From positions 76,587,458 to 76,651,457 of the forward strand of contig NC_034412.1 of NCBI RefSeq assembly GCF_002078875.1: a stretch of 64,000 bases of DNA, given 5' to 3'. This document shows positions 35,645-48,949 of this stretch, one piece after another. The position numbers were made by a program, and so were the translations under genes. A model generated the notes under the pieces. The model was not told where the DNA came from, searched no databases, and worked only from the letters and a program-made list of their open reading frames with translations. Each line of letters opens with the position of its first letter. Position 1 is the stretch's first letter. Source of the DNA: Numida meleagris. Its lineage: Eukaryota; Chordata; Aves; Galliformes; Numididae.

Positions 35645-36685
35645 AATTAAATAATGTAATCTAAAAAGAATATTTTTCTTGAGACTTGAGGAATCTGTGA
35701 CTAAGAATCCTGATTTTCCAGTTTAGAAGCTATTCGGTAGGAATTGGCATTGCCATTGTTGGTGAAAATAAGGAGAGGGATGCTGATTACCTCAGATAAA
35801 GGGGGGGGGGAAGTGGTTTTTCGGGGGTAGGGTTTTTCTACTTGTGTCTAATGAGAATGTGAAAGATGAAGTATAAATTCTACAGTTTAAAAGAATTTGA
35901 AGTGTGAGCTGACAGAATTTATTTGTCTTATAGCCTGAAAAAGAAAGTATGAATCTTTTTGATGGTTTCCTTATGGGATTTATAAGCTTCCTTATATGAA
36001 ATATGTACCTATACAATATTTTTCTTTCCCTTTCCAAAATGTTTGTGACACGACAAAAATAAGATGCTTGATTTTTATGATGTCTTGCAGTCCACTTCTG
36101 CTAGCAGTCATTTTGGGGTGTTTTAGATCACATCAGAAGCCTAACTATCTAGAAAGAAGATTACCATGTGTATGTGGGGGATTGATCTTACAAGGCTAGT
36201 TTTAACTTGAAAGTGTTCAGTGATCTTCTGTTAGTGGAGAGGTTGTGCAATGCCATTGAGTTCCTTTTCTGTTATAAGGATATTTCTAGAACATTAGAAC
36301 GAACAAATGTAGGGAGATGATTTGATGGACACTTCCAGGTGTATTTAGATTTCATGCCTGCGAACATTAGCAACAGTTGAATATGAAATCTACATCTAGA
36401 AAGTATCTGTACAGAAGCTGAATCACTTACAGTCAACAGTGACCAGGTCCACATTTTCAAGAAGTCAGGTGAGAATGTTAGATGTATTTTAGATTTAGAG
36501 GTGGCTTTAAAAATATAGCATGGAAACTGGCTTACGAAAGGACAAAAACCCTTACAAAAAGTGAAATAAAATGGAGGAAAGAGAAGTTCAGGAAATATGC
36601 ATATGTTCATTAGGGAAATGTAGAGAAACCTGTTGGTAGGAAACTGGCAGTTTCCTATGCGTTATGGATTGCAGATAGTGCACCT
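35645..36685. other. AT-rich spacer
   Basis: A G10 run lies at 35801-35810. An acceptor-like site on the minus strand (GCTAATGTTCGCAG near 36361) opens a short frame, but no donor was found. No gene was recognised. Confidence 0.4.
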
Positions 36686-36689
36686 GGTT

Positions 36690-36890
36690 GCACAAAGTGT
36701 GGAAAAAGCTGAAATACTGTACGCCTTCTTTGCCTCAGTCTAATAACAAGACTAGCATTCAGGAATTCTAGATCTCAGAGACCATGGAGAAAGAGTGTAG
36801 CAAGGAATATGTAACCTTGGTGGAAGAGGATCTGGTCAGGAAATACTTAGGCGAATTGGACATACATGAATTTATGGGCCCTGGTATTGA
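36690..36890 (+). mobile_element. CR1 LINE fragment, ORF2 region upstream of RT
   Basis: ACGCCTTCTTTGCCTCAGTC encodes the CR1 motif around NAFFASVFN, and CTTAGGCGAATTGGACATAC...TTATGGGCCCTG corresponds to the LDxHKSMGPD motif. The frame is broken in several places. It is homologous to the better-preserved stretch at 63110-63290. Confidence 0.75.
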
Positions 36891-39440
36891 ACTATTAGCA
36901 CAGCCTTTTTAACTTGAGCAGCATATGGAGCTGGGTTACCTTTACCTCGCTATTTTGAAACGTTCAGACATCGAAGGCATTTGCTAGGGTGCTTCCCTCA
37001 GGATTCAGCTGGAGGATAGCTTGAATTCAGTTCATCAGAGTTTCGTTCTATCAGTAATTAAATGGTTCTATGTAAGTACAAAGGCAGAAATCCAGGTAGC
37101 AGAAAAAAGCCATCCAACTGCAGCTGGATTAGAGATCAGTTAGAAATGGATAATGATTCTGATACTGAATTTTTTTCCAGGGTCATAATTAGTATTATTT
37201 TTCTGACTGTTGGAGAAAATATCCACTAGTTCATCTTCTGCAACCTTCTTTTTTCAGAATCTCTCAGTTTTGAGGAGTTTCTCCCTTTTGACAACCTTAG
37301 TGTAAGTTCAGATAAACAAAGATAAAGCAAATCATTTTATTAGTCCTTAATGCTTATTCAATAGTAACAAGAGGCAGAATCCAAAAGGGCGTTAGCTTTC
37401 ATAGCACTGAATAAAAATGGTTGAGTCGTCTTTGTTTGATATTGATCCTGCTGCAAATGTTGCACAAAGGTTGGATTTGGTCCTCTGAATCTAATATTTA
37501 AAGACTGTTAACTTTATGAAAGGGTGTTGTACACAATTAAGAAATTATTTCAGATTTTTTGTCCCTGTTATCTAACTCTGAAATACTAAGGTAACCATAA
37601 AATTACCAGATGCAGCAAATATTATGTATTTTGAGGATTAATTCAGCTTGTCAATTAACAATCTTCAGAATATATCAACAAAACATTTACTTTAGCTTTA
37701 GAAGCTGTATTTTCTTCTGCATAACAACAGCTACTAATGTTTTACTCATCTGTTCTTCTCTGAGAGAAACAATCAGAGAAATGTGCAACATTCCTTCAAA
37801 GGAAAAAAATAAGGGAGAGAAGGAGGAGGTGGGGAATGAATAGAAAAACTTACCAGAGTGGAGTTTCCATTAGGAGATATTTTCAGTAAGTTATTTATAA
37901 CTGAAGTTCTCTCTTTTTTTTTTTTAAGTCACTTTATTTTTTCTAAATGCTGATCTATGGGAAGCAGAAAGGAATTGCTAAAAGAATTTTCATAATCTTT
38001 ACCAATTTTATCAGATTTTAAGAGAATGTGCATTCATTTTTCAGCTACTCAGGTCTCACCACTTGAGCTTCCAGCATGGTATGCAGTAATCAAATATGAG
38101 TATCTTTCTATCTACTGTGTAACAATTGAACCACAAAAGCTTCAGAATCTTGAATGAACTGTTATCATGAGAGGTATGACACTATTGTTGGTTATTACAA
38201 GACTGGAAATTCTTTAAAATTCCAGTTTCATATTTTCTAAGTAGTTCTACTTTTACAACATACTTCAATTTTCCTTTTAAGATTATATTTTATAATTGTG
38301 TTTCAGCAGGTTCAGCACAGGGCTAGTGTGTACCTGAATGTACACCTCTTTGTTATCTTTTTCCTCATTTTTAGCACTGAAGCAACAGTGTCAACATACA
38401 TTCTCTGCAGCTAAGTGGCTAGTTCTAAAGCTCCAGTATTAGCCTTTTACATGATTATCCATCAGAGTGACTGTCCTCAAAAGAACTGATATGATCTAGC
38501 AGGTAGCAACTGTTAACTTCTTGTAGCCATTGGTATGACCCATTCCTAAGGTTTTTCAGCAGTGCTTGTTCTGTGGCATTTTTACAAGAGTTAAAAATGC
38601 AAATTACATGCGATTAATATTTATAAATGAAAACATAAAGCCAGAAGTCTTGCCTATGACACTTCAGACAAATGGTGCAGTAAATTATTCTAGGTTTGCA
38701 TGTTTCCACTGTCTTTTTTTAACCTTGGAACTTGATAAATTAAACTCCACACTGTTGTATAGGGCATAGAATTTATTAACTGGATATTAAGCAGCATAGT
38801 CACTATTAATTACTATCCACAGTAAATCTGACTGATGTTCTTTGTTCTCTGACAAAAATAAGTTCTAATTAACAGTTTATTTTTTAACAGTTTAAGTAAC
38901 GAGTCCTAAAATAGTTTAAATTGAAAAATATAGATTTCAAAATTGAATTATGTTTTTAAAACTCTTCAATACATATGATTTGAATATATATGTATATGTG
39001 ATAAGGATTTGCAGCAACTCTTTGCAGAGACATATAGTCTGCTATGACTTCATTGTGAAGGTGCCAGGTAACTGTGAAGTTACCAGAAGGTAAAGCACTC
39101 CACACAGCAGCCTGAGCTTGGGTAATGTAATTCTTTGAGTGGGAAGTTGAATTTCCCAAAATAATAGGGAACCTTGTCAACCATGAGAAGAGGCTTCCTC
39201 CAGTACTCTTTAAGGTATGAGTTAGAACATTTTAACTAGGCATGTATGCAACTCAGCATACGTATTTCAGCAGAAGCTACCTTTCCTCTGCTTCTTGCTG
39301 CAAAGGGTTCGCATACACATTGCGAGGATCTTAGGATGCTGGATCTTAGGATATTTATTTATTTGTAAGCAGAATCAAGTAAGTGTCATAGAGAAATCTG
39401 TAACCCACCTATATTCATTGGAAATATTTCAGTTATCTTT
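36891..39440. other. AT-rich stretch without a recognised gene
   Basis: No transposon was recognised. Several short minus-strand segments have splice-like ends, but their phases do not agree with each other. Confidence 0.4.
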
Positions 39441-39445
39441 CAGAA

Positions 39446-39547
39446 GGGGGAAGGGGGGGGGGGGGGGGGAACAACAACAACAACAACAACAAAAAACCCA
39501 AAAGCAATAATAACAAAAAAAAAGCAACAATAACAACAACAAAAAAC
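39446..39547. repeat. Compound repeat: G-rich run with G17, then (AAC)n/A-rich
   Basis: G5-AA-G17 (39446-39469) runs straight into AAC units and A/C-rich sequence to about 39547. The G runs may form G-quadruplexes, and the length is likely to be unreliable in assembly. Confidence 0.9.
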
Positions 39548-39559
39548 TCTAACAACCTT

Positions 39560-42500
39560 TGAAAATGCAATTTTCTTCCTGGGTTCCTGCCTTCATTTAT
39601 TTTTTCCTCTCAGACTCCTTCTCTTTTAACCATGGCTGCTCTCTCTGTTTGTTGTTTCTTTCAGCCGCAGGTGGCTGGAAATGTCCTTTTAGTGCTCTTC
39701 ATGACATTTTCTTTCTTCTGCTCATCCCAGGCTGCTTCTTGCTAGTCTAACAACTTTTCTCATTATACATCTCTGTTCCCTCAGTCTTTTTTTTTTTTTA
39801 TCAATTCAAGGATGCTGCCTTCCATATCCTCTTTCTGGTGTGGCTGTTGAACTGAAGGATTTAGCATGAGTTTCCTGCATGATGATATTTTTTTGTCTCA
39901 GCCGTGCTAAGTCTTGACACATGCTGGCTCCGGGGTCTTTCCAGTCTGGCACAGCAGTGGAAGGCAGTACTAACAGGAGGAGGAGGAACAGTTATTGAAT
40001 GAGGGGAAAAAGAAAAAATAAAACTACTTCCCATTTTTTATGCAGTCTTGAGAAATTGGCTGAGATATTGATTTATGGGGACAGTGGTAGACATGAGCAG
40101 ATCAGGGTTATTGGCAATGTGAAGGAATGACTGTCTGGAAGGAGCCATTAGGGACAGGAAGTGGAACAGACTGGATTGTAATAACACTGTAAAATGAATT
40201 TTTTAAGTCATATAATAGTCTACCTGAGAGGACATCTGTTCCCAGAACAGTAAACTGTGGATAAAAGGAGGACACTGAAGGACAAATGGGATCAGGCTTA
40301 CTATCACTCATTCCACCCAGCAGGTGTCATCTCCATTTAGCTGTGTAGAACTGCACAGGAAATAATATTGTCTGCTTCTTTAGGTCTCAGCTGAGCAAAG
40401 TGCTCGAGCACATCCTTAACTCCAAAAGAGTTCCAGTTCTAGGCAAATAGATTTAGATATGTAATTCAAGTATAGGGTATAGTTGTGTTTCCTGAGTGGA
40501 TATGAAGTTGGTCTCAGCAAGTTCTTCTAATTTCAGTTTAATGCATTCAAAGCATTTATGTTCCTTTCTGTCTTCCCAGCTCTATTTTAAATGTTAATAC
40601 TTGTTTGCTTTGCTATTTCAGAGCTGTCAACTGTCCCAAACTGACCATCCATACTAAGACAAACCAGAACAAACCAAACTAAATGAATAACAGTTTCCTT
40701 AAGGAATGGAGTTTTCTGCGACTCTTCTAGTCCTGTGTGTCTGGGGAGGTCAGCTTCTCCTTTTTTCTCTTCTACTTTTTTCCTCTTTTTTTTTTTTCTA
40801 TATTCTAATTGGCTCCTTCAGTTGGTTGCTCTAATTGGAGAAGGACGCAGTTTTGTGACTGCTGCATAAACACTCATGGTTTTGACTAAGATCTATATAT
40901 ATATGGCCAATGGAGACTATACCATTCTCACTAACAATGTAAAACATTTTGATTTCCAATCAGTCTAGCTGTGTTTGGCCATAGCTGCACTTTAATTAGT
41001 CCTGAATTTAATGTTGGTTCTAAATTCATTTCAAAACTCCACTTGTTATTGCTTTTCTTAAGCTTTCTTCTGCTTTTACTGTTACTGGAACTTCTAAATT
41101 TCTTGTTTCTTCATAATGCTATTAATTAATTGATATCATTATCAGAAATAAACATTGGGCGAACATGCATCAGGGCTTCTACTCATTTCTTGTGGGTCAC
41201 AAATAATTTTTTTCTTTTCTTCCTTGCTGCTTGCAGAAATTTGTTTATTTTTCCCTGAAAACTTTTCTCTGAATATTACAGAAATAGCAATCTTGACAGG
41301 TTGTAATACAAGGATTTAAAAGAACTGATACCTGTGATCTTACTCAATCACTTTCTGTGGCATTTTAGATGTGATCTTTGGACTTTTATTCTTGTTGGAA
41401 GCTGTTGGGAACTGTTCTAAGACTAAACTTTTTTAGTATTGGTAACCAGACCAAGTGCTCGTGTCAAGTTCTTCCAATATCATGATATTAATTCTGTTAT
41501 CGGCCAACGTCTGTGAGTGAAAAAGGACTCCTTTATTTGCAGGCTGGGGAAGTTAGTTTTTTTCACGTTTGTCAGACTCCCATACTGTTCATTCACTAAA
41601 AAAACTAAAACATAACAGAGAACCTTAAATTTTTGGATTTTCTCTAGGAAGAGCAGGAACAGAAGGATTTCAGTTTTTGTGTTTTGCTGCATGTAGGATT
41701 TTTTTTTAATTAGTCTTGGTTGTCATTTATTGAGATCCATATACACATTGAATAAATCTTGCTGTAGTTTCCTTCAACAGTTTCTTTTAAAAACTTCCCC
41801 AAGGTAAAATTCAATTCTGATACAGTATATGAAAATTAGAATTCTGCTAATGATGATTTATAAATTGGTATATTATGTTAGGAATATAATATTCATGTAA
41901 AAAAAGCTTTTATAATTCTCCAGGAAAAATATGAAAAAAACATTTTAATAATATCACTATATTAGATTCTTTAGCTGTCCTTAAGCATTTTATAAACATG
42001 CTAATATAGCCTAAAAATAATATCGGTAAATACATCATAACAATAAAAATTACTTTCAGGTTTCTATGAGACGCTATTTCAATAACTTGGACATTCTGAT
42101 AACTAAACTCTTCTCAAAACTGAATAAGAAAAATTGCTTTTAGTAGCAAGCTTGCTTATGTGTCCTAGGCCAACATGAAAGACTTGGTCCTTCATAAAGT
42201 TCAGTCCTTGATCCATAATAATTGATCTACTTCTTGCCATCTAATAGAATAAATAATGACATAAAAACAGTATTTGAAATTGCATACAAGCCTCAAATAA
42301 ACAATTATTAGAAGTGCATGGAAATATAAGACAATGTTCCTGAAAGATAGATTGTGATTGTATGTTTTCCACACCATATATTTTCCTCAAAATCAGAGTT
42401 CTTAACATTTTTTTCTTTGGATTAAATACTCTTTGAAATGTAAAAAACAAATCTAACTATAACTAACTAAAGTATATATATACTCCAGGATTTTTAATGC

Positions 42501-45500
42501 GTTTTTGTTTTTCTGGCTCAAGTAAAGAATCATCTGCCAGGATTTTCTTAGAAACTGTCAGAAAAACAATTCCCAGTGCTGTTCTGGAACAGCATAAAAC
42601 TAATGTATTCTTCAGCAACAGCAAGAGGTGGATTGCTTATATGGAAGTTAAGCCTGCAGTTTGCTGGTTTGGAAATTCTTCTGTCTTATCTCAGATAAAG
42701 AACACATTAACTAGCCACTAGCAGTGAAAATCCCTCATTTCATAAGGCTGATGCTTGTGTGAAAGACTCTTCAAAAATTCAGGCTCTGACACAAGGATTT
42801 GGTCTAATAAGTGGAAAAAAAAATAAAAAATGCATTTCACTAGCTATTTTAAAACCTCCTTTGAAGCTTCTGATGAGCAAACAAGTCATAAATGTAATTA
42901 AGTATTTGTTAGCATTATGAATAAATAGATGCATTGCAAGTGATAAGACAAAGAAGCTTCTGTTAACTAGAATGACCAAGGTGCCCAGCAGTGCAATATG
43001 GAGCCTGTTTCTGTAAATGAGGAGAAAAACATAATCATTGCTTCAGGAAAACACTGGCAGTGAGACTTCTGAATACTTAGCAATGTATGAGACAGAAGGT
43101 GTGTGGGCAGACTTGGTTGTTTTGTGGATACTAAAAAAGATGGCTGAGGATAACAGCAACAGAGGAAGAACTATTCATATGCATTGTATCAGGAGCATGT
43201 TTACCTAACTGCAAAAGATCACAATGGTGTGAGATGAAGATTAAACCTTGCAACTTGTGAAGCAAGTACAAATGAACAACTTTGTCCATAAAGACTTAGC
43301 TGAATGACGGAGTCTTTGAAAATCTTTAGATGACCATAAAGTTCAACAATACGTGCTCACAAAATAGAATGACATAATTAATTTACTAGGGGGCAAGGGG
43401 GAGGACACAAAAGAAAAAAAATGGTGGAGGTATGCATTTGCAAATACTGTTGACTTTAAAATAATAACCATAAATTACCTTTTAAAATCTCTATTTTTTG
43501 TAGTAACTCTAATGGTTGGGATTTGATCTATTTTATTGGGCTTCAAATACACTATCTGTACCAAATCTTTGTTTAGTAAAGAGACCAACTTATTCACTAC
43601 ATGCATTTATTTTTGTGATATGTGATAATTACACCCTAAATACAGTATTATTTGCAAAATAACATTCCTTTATTTCTGTTATCCCTTTAGTCTGAACAAC
43701 TCTTTTTGTAAGATCTTGACTAGTATGAAATAGGTGTTAATATCATGTTCTTTGCCAGGGGTAGTTTCTCTTTGTGTTACTATAGTTGTTTTCTGTACTC
43801 TATGCTGTTACAGTAATTACAGCTCTCTGAAGAACACATCTTTTGTTTAATGGAATATTTCTGCCCCAAAACATCTGCTGTACATGTACATTCATCTGCT
43901 CCATCCCAGATCTACTTTAAAAATGTTCAGACATAAACTAAATGGAGTTAAATAAATTATAATGGAATGCAGTGGGCATAGGATTGGTAAGAGGATATTT
44001 GCTAGGAAATGAAAAGCTACTTAACCGTTGACTATAGCAATTAATTCAGGAAATTTGTAGTCTATATTGGATTATAACTTCCATCTTTGTATATTCTATG
44101 AATATGCTTTTTAATTTGGCAGAAATGCTGTCTGATCCTGTCATTTAAGCATCACTATATTGCTGAGAAGGTATCCAGGATAATCTGAATGTTATACACC
44201 TTTTGTTACTCAGAACAGTATTTTCAGGAATTAAATCATTTAAAAATGAAGAGGAAAAAAACCAAAACCAACCTCAGAAGCTGATTAGAGCCTCATTTAT
44301 TTGCTGATTCTGTAAAATCATTTTAACTAAAAAATTTTAGGCCCTCTGAATATTGCTTGCACTATTTCTTCTTAATGGAAAGTAAGGTGAAAACCTATAA
44401 ATATCTACAAAATACATTTTTCAGCATTCTCTGAAAACTGTAAGAGAATATATCAATTTAGTAATGCTGATGAACATTTCCATATTACTAGGCAGTCGGT
44501 CTATGAAAGAAAAACCGTACAATCTATCAGGCCCCAAATTCTGATTCACACATATACATAAATATTTTTATATTCATGTATATTGTTTCTTGGTGTCAGT
44601 CATACACATATATTATATTTTATACAAGCCTATATATAAGGTTTTCTAGTGAAATTTTACAATAATGACAAACTTTGAAACAGTCTTCTGCTGACAGTGA
44701 AGCATCAAAGCTTCTGATCCAAAACTGCATCAAAGGTAGACTTGAACTGAACACCCTGAAACTTTTAAGTTCAGCCAAGCATTGATAAATCACAAAAACA
44801 GAAGACTTGTCACTCAACAGTACCAATCATATGGAATAAATAAACTTTTAGAGCACTTCTGAAACTGTCAAAAAAGATCACCCATGCCACCATTGGAATT
44901 TCATTACAGCAACTTTTTATTGAATTTCTTCTGCACCTAGATAGTGCAAGACTTTTAATTTTCTACTAATGGAAATCTATTGCACTGTCACAAAACATAA
45001 CATCCAGGTAAAACTCAAGTTAATAATACAGAGAAATACCTGAAATATAAAACTATATATAGATATAAATATATAATTTAAATATTAATATAAATCAGTA
45101 GAGTTCCTTCTAGTTTTAATGTTTCTATTTGGTTTTTCAACATTAATATCTTGTACAGTATATTTCAAGTGTTAACTTCATTTTCAAATATGACACTACA
45201 TATGTAATCTTTTATAAGCTACGTAACGTGTGGTTGTGTGACTTCTTTTTGTTTTAAAAAAAAAAAGAGTACATCAGGAAGCAGAGGTAATTTCCACACT
45301 TCAGTTAGTGAAGCAAGACTCAATATCTCTATCCATCATTTCTAAAGGGCTAGTATACTTTGACAATGTGTTCACTGTAAATTAGAAAGTAGCAACTCAT
45401 CCTTCATCAGAGCTATTATTTAGTGTGGTAGTATCAAACGCATCAGAATTTAGCTTTGTTACTTCTCACATCTAATCCTCTTTTTGATATTGTTTTCCTC

Positions 45501-46255
45501 TATGCAGTGGTTAGGGGGATTAGCATTATTCTGTCATTATGTTGTGTTTCAAACATCGTGAACTGTTGCAATGAATGTTCAAGAACTTAAACTCCATTGT
45601 CAAATGTTTCCATGATGGTAACATGCCGTGCCTGGTGAAAATGAATTTGACAGCTTTGATTTTCTGTAAATCTTAGGAAAAAAACTAGTTCAGGAAAGTG
45701 AGAGTTATAGTGTAGGCGTAATCAGTTGCTTTTTTTCCCATCTAGATGAACAACGCTCTCTCTAAGGTGTATTCTCTAAGGTACAATGTTCTCTCTTCCA
45801 TGGGTGTTTTATATACTTGATTTGATCTGCATTTCTGACATATGCAATAAACTATGTTGCAGCTTCCAAACTGTTACTGCTCATTTTGGGTGAGGATTTA
45901 AAAGCTCTGACCTGTTCTTTTTATTTTCATTTCATAAATTAAAACTAACCTTTAAAACGTGTTTCTGTAAGTCTTTATCACACTCTCACTGATTTAAATA
46001 TGACTTGGTTTGGTAACAACACTTTTTATTGAGTCAGAAATAGCGCCTGGGATTAGTTCCATGGCTGTACTAACAATCACAACTAATTTGCTTCTCTCCC
46101 TTCCTACTAATACTATTAATAGACTAATTTGTCTTTTCCTGAGATATACTTCTGCTAATCATTGTCCATATTTCCACCCTGGATAGACTTTTGGAAATAG
46201 CAATGAATACATTCATCATCAAGCTCTGTTCAAGTGATAATGGGCACAAGATGAA
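39560..46255. other. AT-rich stretch without recognised genes
   Basis: About 6.7 kb with no CR1, LTR or DNA transposon that I can see. It contains pyrimidine runs near 40765-40800 and AT-rich simple sequence near 44540-44640 and 45050-45090. A possible 51-bp microexon at 40224-40274 is described among the findings. Confidence 0.45.
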
Positions 46256-46261
46256 CATAAA

Positions 46262-46340
46262 CACTTTTCCAGTGTGAGGATGGCCGTGCAACAGCACAAA
46301 TTGCCCAGAGGTTGAGGAATCTCCTGGGAGGCACCACTAA
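46262..46340 (+). mobile_element. CR1 LINE fragment, 3' region
   Basis: CCAGTGTGAGGATGGCCGTG, ATTGCCCAGAGGTTGAGGAA and TCTCCTGGGAGG follow the CR1 3' region in plus orientation. It is short and diverged, with no 3' octamer. Confidence 0.6.
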
Positions 46341-46404
46341 AAGAGCCTTCCCCCATCTCAGCTACACACTATGTTTGGGTATTTATGCACACTGATGATC
46401 TCCA

Positions 46405-46550
46405 CCCATGAGGCTTCTCCTCTCTAGGCTGAACAGTCCCAGTTATCTCAGCCTTTCCTCAAAGAGGAAATGTTTCAGCCTCTTCATTTTAGTGGTCCTT
46501 TACTGGACTCTCTCCGGTATATCCATGTCTCTCTTGTAATGGGAAGCCTT
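46405..46550 (-). mobile_element. CR1 LINE fragment, 3' UTR region
   Basis: CTCTCTAGGCTGAACAGTCC followed by CAGTTATCTCAGCCTTTCCT and CAGCCTCTTCATTTTAGTGG is the antisense of the CR1 C-terminal/3' region. It faces the plus-strand CR1 scrap just to the left. Confidence 0.75.
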
Positions 46551-48190
46551 AATTGCAGCCTTGGTTACTGTTAGCTTTCTTCACAACAATGGCACTTTGC
46601 TGGCAAAGTGAACTGAATGGAAAATCTGCTGTTATATATTTCTATCTCTTTAGCAACTGCAGATAATATTTTGGGCTGCTCTATATCTGCTGTCAGTGCT
46701 TCAGTAGAGGGCTTAGCTTCAGGTTAAATTAATACAGACACTGACAGTCTTTGGACAAAGATTCACTGACTTCTGTTGGGTCTGTGTTTTATTTGTTGGC
46801 CTTTCTGATCCCAGAAATATATATTATTTTATATTGCTTGGTAGTAACATCACTACATCTAACATTACTTTAGTTTGTACGAAAATATTATTTAAAACTA
46901 AGCTCCGTTTAATTTCCTTTCAGACCAGCAGTCCATTCATCATCTTTTGCAACTTCTCCCCATTAAAATTTTCTCTAGGCAGTGATATTGTTGTCACTGA
47001 CTTTACCTTTACGGTACATTATACTTGCAGGTTGTAATTTCTGGACAGTCATTTATTATTTCCTCCAAGCTTGAAGTTCTCTCTCTCTTGTGACTCTGGA
47101 TTTTAGGTTTCAGGACTCCTTTCCATGTATTTTAAACTATTATGATGAAGGTGTCAGTATCTATCCTGTATCACTGTCTACCTCCAATCTGTTTCAGTAT
47201 GAAAAAGTTTATGGGACCTACAAGTGGCTGGAAATTTTCAAGCTGGGAAAGTTGCACCTGGAATGAGCATCTAATCATAATTTTCTATTGGCCAATGAGT
47301 AAGGCAATCCAGGATCCCCTCCTCTCCTGTTCCCATTCTCAGAGCTGCTTGTTTGCTTCCCTCAGTTACTTGTCTTCCAGGTAGAATCTGAAGGCTGGTT
47401 GGTTGCCTGCTAAGGAATCACAGTTGAGCTTTTGTCATAAGCCAGAATTACAAAATATATTTCTGAAAACATACTCTAATAACAATCTAATAAGCAAAAG
47501 AGACAGCATGGATTCAATTTCTGAAATAAACACAACACAGGAAAATCTAAGTGATAAGGTAAAAACACTAACTTAGCAGGATGCCATTAGTTTGCAGCTA
47601 GAAGGTAAAAAGAAGATAAAATTTGTGTGATGATAGACCAAAGCTTATCAACTAGAAACCAAAACTTTTCTTTCTTTTCTTTTCTTTTCTTTTTCTTTTT
47701 CTTTTCTTTTTTTTTTTTTGAGAAGAAAAAAAAACACCTAGCAGGAGAGTAAAACTACAAAGGAGTTTAAAGAACTAAGTTTCTACAAGGAAAAACAAAT
47801 AGTTTTTCATGAAACTTGAAACAAAAATCAGTGACAACATAATAGAAAAGTATGAGAGAGTTCAAAATAAGTCAGGGTACACATTACTTTGAGGTACAAA
47901 AATCTCACAGGACCATTTGTTCCCATAAATTGGCATAGTAAGCTCTACTACAGAAAAATAGCAAACACTTAAAACTAGATCAAGGACACAGCTGAATTGA
48001 AGCAAAAATAGAGAATGAGGAATCTAAAACTTCTTTGGAAAGTTAAATGAATCCCACAGATCTTGAATGAAGTAAAGCTTGAATATTAACCAGCTCTCTT
48101 GTACCCTACTACCTTTAAGGGCCCTCACTCATGGGACTCTTCCAAGTAGGCCCTAGAAGAGGCCAAAGTTTTCTCTCCTGAAGTACAGGC
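46551..48190. other. Noncoding stretch
   Basis: Apart from the polypyrimidine microsatellite near 47.7 kb, no gene or transposon was recognised. Confidence 0.4.
47665..47719. repeat. (TTTTC)n polypyrimidine microsatellite
   Basis: A 55-nt run of only T and C on the plus strand, made of TTTTC-like units and ending in T13. It could form triplex DNA and is likely to vary in length. Confidence 0.92.
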
Positions 48191-48199
48191 TTTTAATCC

Positions 48200-48325
48200 T
48201 ACTTTTTTGCCCTGCTTCTCTCCATGTAAGATCCTGAACTACGCAATCTCATGGTCATTGCAGCCAAGGCTGCCCTCAGCCTTCATATTCCCTTCTTTGT
48301 TTGTTAGTACAGTGTACTTTCATTA
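48200..48325 (-). mobile_element. CR1 LINE fragment, ORF2 endonuclease-to-RT linker region
   Basis: CATGGTCATTGCAGCCAAGG and CTGCCCTCAGCCTTCATATT are antisense to CR1 ORF2. The minus-strand translation contains TNKEGNMKAEGSLGCNDHEI, parallel to the CR1 pattern TNREG...GxLGxSDHEM. It comes from the same ORF2 region as the plus-strand fragment at 31655. Confidence 0.72.
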
Positions 48326-48329
48326 AAAG

Positions 48330-48945
48330 AACATTGAAATTATCTGCTCCATCAATGTATTTTTCAAAATATCTGCTTATTAGTATGTTCCTGAAATATC
48401 TGCTTTTGTTATATAGGAGTAGGGTGCAATGAGTGTCCAGGATAATTACCAACTTTGGTAAATTTAAATTCAGTGAATGAATAAAACCTATTAGGATGTC
48501 ATTTTACATTAACGGGAATGTAACACAAGGATGGTCCCTCCATTGTAATGCTTTTTTTTCCGTCTTATCTGAGATTGCTATCCTAAAATCTGACAGATTA
48601 TGCTCATTATTATAAATATGCAGAACAATTATTATCTCTGTTGTTTCATTTATATTTTTAAAAAAGCTGTTACTGTGTTTGTGTGTACCGTGAGAGCAGA
48701 TGGCTTCTTTGGTATTTCAAATGACAGTAGGAGTATTGATGCTGCCAGTAGAAACCAGGAAAAGTGAAGTTAGAAACTGAGCTTTTGTACTTGATTGAAA
48801 TGTTGCTCTCAGAATTTCTTTTCAAGAGGTGGGGAAAAAAAAAAAAAAAAACAAGAAGAATGCTGCTGTAAGCAACAAATACACTATAACTACCTAACTT
48901 TGTTGTATCATCTAAGTTTCTAGGGTTTAGTCAGGACAGAGAATA
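48330..48945. other. Noncoding spacer
   Basis: Contains an A17 run at 48835-48851. No gene was recognised. Confidence 0.4.
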
Positions 48946-48949
48946 TGCA

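Noticed and set aside
37852..37900. Excellent donor TCTG|GTAAGT on the minus strand with an open frame behind it
   Set aside because: The only upstream AG is preceded by a purine-rich, A12-containing stretch, so no acceptor is credible.
38060..38376. Two exon-like minus-strand segments (38060-38116 and 38334-38376) with good splice words
   Set aside because: The first would leave in phase 0 and the next must be entered in phase 1, so they cannot be joined. This shows how often such segments arise by chance here.
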